From positions 1-9,775 of the forward strand of contig JAEDDX010000081.1 in NCBI GenBank assembly GCA_016293615.1: a stretch of DNA of 9,775 nucleotides. The letters run 5' to 3'. Positions 1 to 4,873 of the stretch are shown piece after piece. The notes below the pieces were generated by a model, which was not told the DNA's origin, did no database searches, and saw only the letters and a program-made list of their open reading frames with translations. The stretch is from Acetatifactor sp. GTDB lineage: Bacteria > Bacillota > Clostridia > Lachnospirales > Lachnospiraceae. Both the position numbers and the translations under genes were made by a program. Within the stretch, counting starts at the first letter, position 1, and every line of letters begins with the position of its first letter.

Positions 1-11
1 ATCAGTTTGAA

Positions 12-326
12 ATGATTGGAAAAAGAATAAAGCAAAGACGAACAGAACTAAAAATAAAGCAAAACACATTGGCAGATATGGTTCATGTATCAAGCAATCA
101 CTTATCTGCGGTTGAATGCGGGCGCGAACGTCCCAGTCTTGAAACAATTCTGAATATCTGTCATGAACTCAATACTACGCCCGATTTCATTTTGCTTGGG
201 AACATGCACCCAAATGATGTCCCTCAAAACATAGCGGATGGTATTCGTTTATGTAATCCGGAAGACCAGAAGCTTGCAAGAGACTTTATTGAGTTGTTAA
301 TTGAACGGCGGCCACCAAAGAAATGA
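12..326 (+). CDS. XRE-family (HTH_3) small transcriptional regulator
   Basis: This 104-residue protein is a probable cytoplasmic DNA-binding regulator of the Cro/CI (XRE) type. A helix-turn-helix domain spans about residues 4-60. It begins with the typical MIGKRIKQRR helix, continues with QNTLADMVHVSS (HTH helices about 17-37), and includes the ECGRERPSLETILNIC segment usual in this family. The C-terminal tail (65-104) is short, charged and of no known domain. No ligand or dimerisation domain is visible. The start is uncertain: the frame stays open to the left edge of the window and only 11 bases lie upstream, with no clear ribosome site, so a few extra residues are possible. Its bases look more AT-rich than the genes to the right. 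A strong terminator follows it, so it is probably a separate transcript from the response-regulator gene downstream. Its target is unknown; neighbourhood suggests, but does not show, a link to the signalling pair. Confidence 0.85.
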   Translation: MIGKRIKQRRTELKIKQNTLADMVHVSSNHLSAVECGRERPSLETILNICHELNTTPDFILLGNMHPNDVPQNIADGIRLCNPEDQKLARDFIELLIERRPPKK

Positions 327-368
327 TTTATTCGAAACACAATTTCAGATTGATTATTTATATCTCAG

Positions 369-399
369 AACGACCAAAATCCTTCGATTTTGGTCGTTT
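369..399 (+). terminator. Intrinsic terminator after the XRE gene
   Basis: A 13-bp perfect inverted repeat (369-381 paired with 386-398) has a CTTC loop and runs into a short T stretch (397-399). It lies 43 bp past the XRE stop codon and separates that gene from the response-regulator operon. The T tract is short, but the stem is long and unbroken. Confidence 0.8.
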
Positions 400-413
400 C
401 GTGTATAGAACTC

Positions 414-442
414 TTTTCAATCTGGCTTCGGAACGATATACT
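414..442 (+). promoter_or_regulatory. Probable sigma-A promoter of the response regulator/kinase operon
   Basis: A -35-like TTTTCA (414-419) and a -10-like TATACT (437-442) are separated by 17 bp, ending 33 bp before the ATG at 476. A good ribosome site (GAAGGGGA, about 461-468) follows. The -10 matches the consensus at 5 of 6 positions and the -35 at 4 of 6. Assignment is by pattern only. Confidence 0.5.
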
Positions 443-475
443 GTTCTTACATGTATTTGAGAAGGGGAACAAACT

Positions 476-1183
476 ATGCGAATTCTGATCTGTGATGATA
501 ACCGGGAGATTCAGGAGCAACTGGCAAAATACATCGAGATGTTTTTTTCACGAGAGGGACTTCCCTGTCCAAGAATCGATACCTTTAACAGCGGAGAGGA
601 ATTGCTTCGGGATCCGGGCACGAAGGATATCGTGTTCCTGGATATCGAGATGCCCGGGGTCAGTGGGATATTTACCGGCGCAGAATTAAAGAAGCAAAAT
701 CCGAATATATTGATCCTGATTCTCACTTCCTATTCAGAGTATCTGGATGAGGCAATGCGAATCACAGTATATCGCTATCTCTCCAAGCCGATAGAGAAGG
801 AACGGTTGTTTCGAAATCTGCGGGACGCGATTCAAACATATTCCTCCTCCAATACACAGCTTGCCATTGAGACAAAGGAGGGCGTAAAAACCGTCTCTGC
901 GTGTTCCGTCATCTATATAGAAGCTGTGGGACATAAAGTCAGCGTCTATACTACCTCCGGCTGTCTGCTCTCCGTTCATCGTATGCAATACTGGGAAGAA
1001 CATGTCCCCGATAACTGTTTCTTCCGGACACATCGAAGCTTCATCGTCAATATGAAACATGTATCCGCTTTTGACCGTTCCAAGGTATATTTGTATGACC
1101 GAAAATACTCCGCCTACCTGACCAGACGCAAATATCAGGAATTTAAGGAGCGTTATCTTCGATTTCTTGAATATTCAAAATAA
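476..1183 (+). CDS. LytTR-family response regulator (AgrA/VirR type)
   Basis: This 235-residue two-component response regulator has an N-terminal receiver domain (about 1-120) and a C-terminal LytTR DNA-binding domain (about 128-231). Receiver residues are intact: acidic pair D7/D8, phospho-acceptor D56 in FLDIEMP, switch T84 and K104 in YLSKP. The LytTR part carries the typical IYIEAVGHKV strand (146-155) and the FFRTHRSFIVNMKHV segment (182-196). Length is normal for AgrA-like proteins. It should be phosphorylated by the kinase encoded 12 bp downstream and then bind paired direct repeats near target promoters. The start at 476 is supported by GAAGGGGA about 8 bases upstream. Its targets are unknown; I found no clear LytTR repeat pair in the window. 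The family call is firm. The name agrA is avoided because no agrBD partner genes are present. Confidence 0.93.
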   Translation: MRILICDDNREIQEQLAKYIEMFFSREGLPCPRIDTFNSGEELLRDPGTKDIVFLDIEMPGVSGIFTGAELKKQNPNILILILTSYSEYLDEAMRITVYRYLSKPIEKERLFRNLRDAIQTYSSSNTQLAIETKEGVKTVSACSVIYIEAVGHKVSVYTTSGCLLSVHRMQYWEEHVPDNCFFRTHRSFIVNMKHVSAFDRSKVYLYDRKYSAYLTRRKYQEFKERYLRFLEYSK

Positions 1184-1195
1184 CGGGAGGAAACC

Positions 1196-2521
1196 ATGGA
1201 AAACAGTCTTCTATACTTATTCATCTATCTCGTAGAGGGAGGTATCCTCTGGCAGTATTGTCATACGCTTTTCCCTCCAAAGCACAGATTGTCTTTCCGT
1301 ATAACGACACTTCTGTTGCTGTACACTGCTCTTGCCTTCCTGTTTTCCCTGCATCTGATGCAGCTGAACATTCTGTTTTTCCTGATAGCGAACATTCTGT
1401 TTCTGTTCAGCATGTTCCGCATTTCCTGCTTGCCCGCATTGTTTCACGCTTCGCTGACAACGGCAATCATGGCTCTGAGTGAATTAGCGGTATTAACAGT
1501 GGTTCCAAATATCGCTTACAATTTTAATCAGGCGTTTGATTATCAGAAACGGTTGCTTTTTTTATCAATCTTCTCCAAACTGCTCTATTTCATGATCGTG
1601 TTTGTACTGTCGCATGCACTTTCAAAACAGAAAGAATCCATCGAGATGAAGCGTAAGGAGATTTGCCTTCTGTTGATTGTTCCTTTCCTGACTGTCTGGA
1701 TCGTCATCGCATTTTTTTACATCTGCTATCAATATGTGCTTTCCGAGAAAACATATACCATGGTGCTGATCAGCTCACTCTTTCTCCTGATCATCAATGT
1801 AGTGACATGGATGATCTATGGATTTCTCCTGCATCAGACTCAACAATTCACAGCAGGCCTGCTGCAGCATCAGAAAGAATCCTTTCTGGACGAACACTAT
1901 CAGATTCTGCTGAAACAAAATGAGGAACAGCGATTGCTCATCCACGATATGAAGAATCATCTGCAATCCCTCTCCCTGCTCAACGAGCAGCGGGAGACCG
2001 ACAAAGTTAGTGATTACATCCGACAGCTTTTATCATCTGCACCGCTGAAAAGCTCCACCCATTACTGTGATCATCAGCTGCTGAATGCCATCCTCTGCTT
2101 CTACAACAAACAATGCTTTGACCAAGGGGTCTCTTTCCACGCTGATATCCGACATCATGCTGCAGATTTTCTGTCGGAAAAAAATCTGACCTCTCTGTTC
2201 TGTAACCTGCTGGAAAATGCTGTGGAAGCGGCAAAGGATTGTGAAAAAGGATTTATTGATCTTTCCCTTTCCGATCAGGACAAAACGGATTTTATCGTGT
2301 TGAAGCTGACCAACTCCTGTCTTTCTGATCCGTTTCGGAATAATACAGAGCTGCACACCACCAAACGGGATACGGTCAAACACGGTTACGGACTGAAAAG
2401 CATTCACAAAGTGGTATGTACTTATCATGGCGATATGCAGATGTACTATGAGTCGACTGATTGTACGGTACACACCAATATTATTTTCCGCGCGCAGGAA
2501 AGGAATCGAGTAGGAGACTAA
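1196..2521 (+). CDS. Membrane sensor histidine kinase, AgrC-like GHKL family
   Basis: This 441-residue sensor kinase has six to seven predicted membrane helices in the first half (roughly 5-25, 36-54, 57-76, 82-104, 119-140, 156-179 and 188-212). A cytoplasmic kinase half follows. The phospho-accepting histidine is H250 in LLIHDMKNHLQSL. The ATP-binding domain shows the N box NLLENAVEAA (337-346), the NSC segment (373-375) and the G box HGYGLKSI (396-403), the usual set for the AgrC/ComD-type HATPase_c_5 group. This group senses peptides or small ligands through the polytopic membrane part and phosphorylates a LytTR regulator, here the gene 12 bp upstream. The start is fixed by GGGAGG at 1185-1190, five bases before the ATG. 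No AgrB processing protein or AgrD-like peptide gene lies nearby, so the ligand is unknown and may be made elsewhere. Confidence 0.92.
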   Translation: MENSLLYLFIYLVEGGILWQYCHTLFPPKHRLSFRITTLLLLYTALAFLFSLHLMQLNILFFLIANILFLFSMFRISCLPALFHASLTTAIMALSELAVLTVVPNIAYNFNQAFDYQKRLLFLSIFSKLLYFMIVFVLSHALSKQKESIEMKRKEICLLLIVPFLTVWIVIAFFYICYQYVLSEKTYTMVLISSLFLLIINVVTWMIYGFLLHQTQQFTAGLLQHQKESFLDEHYQILLKQNEEQRLLIHDMKNHLQSLSLLNEQRETDKVSDYIRQLLSSAPLKSSTHYCDHQLLNAILCFYNKQCFDQGVSFHADIRHHAADFLSEKNLTSLFCNLLENAVEAAKDCEKGFIDLSLSDQDKTDFIVLKLTNSCLSDPFRNNTELHTTKRDTVKHGYGLKSIHKVVCTYHGDMQMYYESTDCTVHTNIIFRAQERNRVGD

Positions 2522-2530
2522 CCGTTAGTT

Positions 2531-2652
2531 GATTAGCCGACCTCTGTTTTCATCCAATGCCAAGACCTCCCTTGGTCTTGGCCATATTCTTCCCACTACC
2601 AGGGCAGAATTCGGGACTTTCACCCATTAGAAATGTGCGCCGCAAGGCGCAC
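2531..2652 (-). mobile_element. Truncated group IIC-like intron, 5' end (domain I) only
   Basis: Read on the - strand from 2652, the sequence opens with GTGCGCC, matching the group II 5' GUGYG rule, and forms a 7-bp hairpin with a four-base loop (2635-2652). It then carries GGGTGAAAGTCCCGAA (about 2612-2627), the hairpin expected near the start of bacterial class C intron domain I. Next come a GAATTCT...AGAAT stem, CCAAGGGAGGTC (about 2564-2575) and GGATGAAAACAG (about 2544-2555). These follow the order seen in class C introns as I remember them. The remaining domain I, the reverse-transcriptase gene and domains V-VI are absent; the kinase gene begins its 3' end where they should be. The intron 5' end sits just after the MFS terminator and its T run, the typical class C target. 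The left boundary is approximate. A covariance-model search would settle it. Confidence 0.6.
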
Positions 2653-2655
2653 AAT

Positions 2656-2697
2656 AAAAAGCTGTTGTTCTCCCGAAAGGGAGGACAGCAGCTTTTT
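2656..2697. terminator. Bidirectional terminator between the convergent kinase and MFS genes
   Basis: A 19-bp stem (2656-2674 with 2679-2697, containing two G-T pairs) is closed by a GAAA loop. It has five A on the left and five T on the right, so either strand gives a hairpin followed by U residues. It ends 16 bp from the MFS stop codon and lies 134 bp past the kinase stop. It can end both convergent transcripts. Confidence 0.88.
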
Positions 2698-2713
2698 CCA
2701 TTCAGTTATGTTT

Positions 2714-3964
2714 TCAATTATGTTTTTCTGACTTTTGATACATATGTTCATAGGCGCGGCGGTCCCAGACAATGATCGCTGCGCTTCCGATCGTGGAGAT
2801 GCTCAGGATGGCAAGCACAAAGATCCAGGCAGCCGTGGGGCTCAGCCTGTCATACAAAGGCCCCACCGTAATCAGGCATATACCCTGCATGAGACTCTGA
2901 ATCAGCGCCATCAGCCCGTTGATTCTGCCCCTGTGGCTCGCCGGAACCCTCTCCGCAAGATACGGTCCGTTCGCAATCGTGGTCAGGATCTCTCCGAAGG
3001 TGAACAACACAATGGCCGCATAGTAGACCGGTACTTTTCCCAAAAACAGTAAAAAGCTCAGGTAGCCTGCCAGAACCAGCAGATTTCCGGCAAAGGTCTT
3101 GCCGGTCAGTGTCTTTTTCCGAAAGATTCTGGTGAATATCGGCGTAAACAGCACGACGACGACACAGTTGAGACTGGATACGCTTCCGTAGATTACCGCT
3201 CCTTTATCGCCGTGACAGCGGACCATGTCAAGCGGCAGCAGGTAGGAATATTGCAGATACGCCCCGTAGTAGAAGCTGATCACGAACAGATACAGCAGGA
3301 CGATTTTGTTTTTCTTGAGAATCTGAGACAGTTTCTCGTGCTCACAGTTCTTCTGATACTGATACTGCTGCCCTGCGCCTTCCTCCCGCACCGGCTCGAT
3401 ATTCTGCACCAGCAGATAGATCAGCACCGTGGAGATTGCGATTGCGATTCCGCTGATCAGAAAAGCAAGCCACAGATACTTTTCAAACAAAAAGCCCGCG
3501 ATCACGGGGGACGCCACCAGACCGATGTTGGAGCCGAGATACTGCAGGGAATACGCCCGCTCCCTGTCCCTGGTATAGGTGATATCCGCAATCAGGGCAT
3601 TGTACGCCGGATGCTCCATACTCTGGCACGCCGCCGCGACCACAATCAGGGCAATCGTCCCATATCCTAACGGTATGAATGCACTGATCAGATACATTGC
3701 AATCGAAACGATGTCGCAGTAAATGATACAGAATTTTTTATTGTACTTATCTGCAAGCTTTCCGCCCAGCAGACCCACCGGCACCAGTACAATGCCGGAA
3801 ATGATCATAACCACCGCCGCTTCCGTAGCGGTCATACCCATCTTTCTGGTCAGGATCAATGTGAGCACCGGCCAGACCATAGAGCCGAGATTGGTTACGA
3901 TTCGACCGAGGAACAGCACATAGTTCTCCCTCCTCAGTCCCTGATACTGTCTGAGAATCTTCAT
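2714..3964 (-). CDS. MFS (major facilitator) transporter, drug-efflux-like
   Basis: This 416-residue protein has about 12 membrane helices in two halves, joined by a charged cytoplasmic loop around residues 190-219. Motif A of the family is present as GGKLADKYNKK (67-77) between helices 2 and 3. The second half carries the conserved LAERVPASHRGRINGL segment (336-351). The DRERAYSLQYLGSNIGLVASP stretch (133-153) also fits the family. It probably moves small molecules by proton antiport across the cytoplasmic membrane, as in DHA1-type exporters; the substrate cannot be read from sequence. The start at 3964 has GAGGG only three bases upstream (3968-3972), a short spacing. It faces the kinase gene tail to tail across a shared terminator. 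It has its own likely promoter, although no clear terminator separates it from the PAP2 gene upstream, so some read-through from the feo operon is possible. Confidence 0.88.
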   Translation of the reverse strand: MKILRQYQGLRRENYVLFLGRIVTNLGSMVWPVLTLILTRKMGMTATEAAVVMIISGIVLVPVGLLGGKLADKYNKKFCIIYCDIVSIAMYLISAFIPLGYGTIALIVVAAACQSMEHPAYNALIADITYTRDRERAYSLQYLGSNIGLVASPVIAGFLFEKYLWLAFLISGIAIAISTVLIYLLVQNIEPVREEGAGQQYQYQKNCEHEKLSQILKKNKIVLLYLFVISFYYGAYLQYSYLLPLDMVRCHGDKGAVIYGSVSSLNCVVVVLFTPIFTRIFRKKTLTGKTFAGNLLVLAGYLSFLLFLGKVPVYYAAIVLFTFGEILTTIANGPYLAERVPASHRGRINGLMALIQSLMQGICLITVGPLYDRLSPTAAWIFVLAILSISTIGSAAIIVWDRRAYEHMYQKSEKHN

Positions 3965-4030
3965 TTTCCCTCTAAATCCCTTTTTTTGATGACACGGGCT
4001 GTTACCGGCTGCTTCCGATGGCCGCCCGTC

Positions 4031-4049
4031 AGGGCAAAATTTTTGCCCT
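4031..4049. promoter_or_regulatory. 19-bp palindrome in the MFS leader, possible operator
   Basis: AGGGCAAAA and TTTTGCCCT form a perfect 9-bp inverted repeat with a single central base. On the - strand it begins just downstream of the likely start of transcription of the MFS gene (about +3 to +21). That is a position where repressors commonly bind. It is not followed by a T run in either direction, so it is a poor terminator. No regulator is identified. Confidence 0.5.
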
Positions 4050-4057
4050 ACTCAGCA

Positions 4058-4066
4058 TTTATACCA
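4058..4066 (-). promoter_or_regulatory. Likely extended -10 promoter of the MFS gene
   Basis: On the - strand TGG followed directly by TATAAA (hexamer at 4058-4063, TGG at 4064-4066) gives an extended -10 element. No good -35 lies 16-18 bp upstream, which extended -10 promoters often tolerate. The predicted message would have a leader of about 85 nt. Confidence 0.45.
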
Positions 4067-4132
4067 CACAACTGCTCTCTCATCCATAATTCTTAAGGTA
4101 TCTTAATCTATAAGGTTAAAAATTAATCGTTT

Positions 4133-4158
4133 CTTACAAAATATCATTCCTTACAAAA
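4133..4158. repeat. 9-bp direct repeat upstream of the MFS promoter
   Basis: CTTACAAAA occurs at 4133-4141 and again at 4150-4158, 17 bp start to start. Between this pair and the promoter lie small dyads, for example TTAAG-gtat-CTTAA at 4093-4106. The AT-rich block might be a binding site for an activator, or it may be chance in AT-rich DNA. No known regulator box is matched. Confidence 0.3.
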
Positions 4159-4174
4159 GTCAGCCGGCTTCGCT

Positions 4175-4702
4175 TCAAAGCTCAGGCCGCTTTGCACAGA
4201 CTCTCTTCATCGCAAAATACACCATGACCGCGTCCGCGGCCCCGACGAGGATACCGCCTGCCACATCCGTCGGGAAATGCACGAACAGATACATCCTCGA
4301 GAAGGCGACGGCTGCCGCCAGGACATACGCCGCCAGTCCTGCCTTTTTATAAGAAAGAAAAATCGTCGTAGCGGCAGTAAACCCATTCATGGTATGACCG
4401 GACGGAAAGGAATAGTCCCACGGAAACTTCACCAGAAGCTTCACGGACTGATCCACCTCACAGGGGCGGGGTCTCGCCACCAGATTTTTCAGAAGCAGAT
4501 TCCCGACGACATAGGTCAGGACCATGGATATCATCATCGATATGCCGCATCTTCTGGTCTTCGGAAAGCACACCAGGACCAAACTGATTGCGATCCACAC
4601 CATTCCCGCCTCACCGATCGTTGTCAGAAAAAGCATCATCCGATCTAAGACCGGATGATGAAGCGCTTGAAGCAAATATAGAAACTCAAACTCCCAGGAC
4701 AT
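4175..4702 (-). CDS. PAP2-family membrane phosphatase
   Basis: This 175-residue integral membrane protein has the complete acid-phosphatase/PAP2 signature: motif 1 K72-x6-R79-P80 (KNLVARPRP), motif 2 P100-S-G-H103, and motif 3 S135-R136-x5-H142-x3-D146. H103 would be the acid/base residue and H142 the nucleophile. About five helices are predicted. Such proteins dephosphorylate lipid phosphates or undecaprenyl diphosphate at the membrane face; which substrate applies here cannot be told. Length is usual for the short bacterial forms. It is the third gene of the feo operon: its AGGAGG ribosome site (4708-4713) overlaps the stop codon of the small Cys-rich gene, leaving nine bases between the two reading frames, so translational coupling is likely. 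There is no obvious functional tie to iron, so the linkage may be simple co-transcription. Confidence 0.93.
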   Translation of the reverse strand: MSWEFEFLYLLQALHHPVLDRMMLFLTTIGEAGMVWIAISLVLVCFPKTRRCGISMMISMVLTYVVGNLLLKNLVARPRPCEVDQSVKLLVKFPWDYSFPSGHTMNGFTAATTIFLSYKKAGLAAYVLAAAVAFSRMYLFVHFPTDVAGGILVGAADAVMVYFAMKRVCAKRPEL

Positions 4703-4711
4703 TTCTTCCTC

Positions 4712-4855
4712 CTAACGATACCTGCAATTCCTGTCACAGGAAGCACAGCCGCCGTGACAGCCGCACCCTTTTTTCTTCTGCCTTCTCCACAGTACGACCG
4801 CGCCGAGAACTGCGAGCGCAATGATTACAAGCACACAAACATCCGCAAACTGCAT
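4712..4855 (-). CDS. FeoB-associated Cys-rich membrane protein
   Basis: This small gene encodes 47 residues. One membrane helix (about 5-23) is followed by a basic stretch (RRQKKK, 24-29) and a cysteine cluster CGCHGGCASCDRNC (31-44) with cysteines at 31, 33, 37, 40 and 44. This is the layout of the FeoB-associated Cys-rich family that sits directly after feoB in many Firmicutes. Its role is not established; the cysteines suggest iron binding, delivery or redox sensing at the inner face of the FeoB channel, which is inference. The start is supported by GGAGGT (4862-4867) six bases upstream, and the gene follows the feoAB stop by 18 bp. Its stop TAG lies within the ribosome site of the PAP2 gene. 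Confidence 0.93.
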   Translation of the reverse strand: MQFADVCVLVIIALAVLGAVVLWRRQKKKGCGCHGGCASCDRNCRYR

Positions 4856-4873
4856 AGACAAACCTCCGTCGGC

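Noticed and set aside
440..449. ACTGTTCTT as a LytTR binding element before the response-regulator gene
   Set aside because: Only one weak half-site is visible, no second copy lies at the expected spacing, and it overlaps the -10 box.
2557..2775. A 72-codon + strand frame between the convergent genes
   Set aside because: It runs antisense to the intron-like segment, through the terminator hairpin and into the MFS gene's 3' end. It has no good ribosome site and its content is explained by those features.
4161..4170. Terminator after the PAP2 gene (AGCCGGCT)
   Set aside because: The sequence is a loopless palindrome and the following - strand bases give only a four-T stretch, so it is too weak to call.
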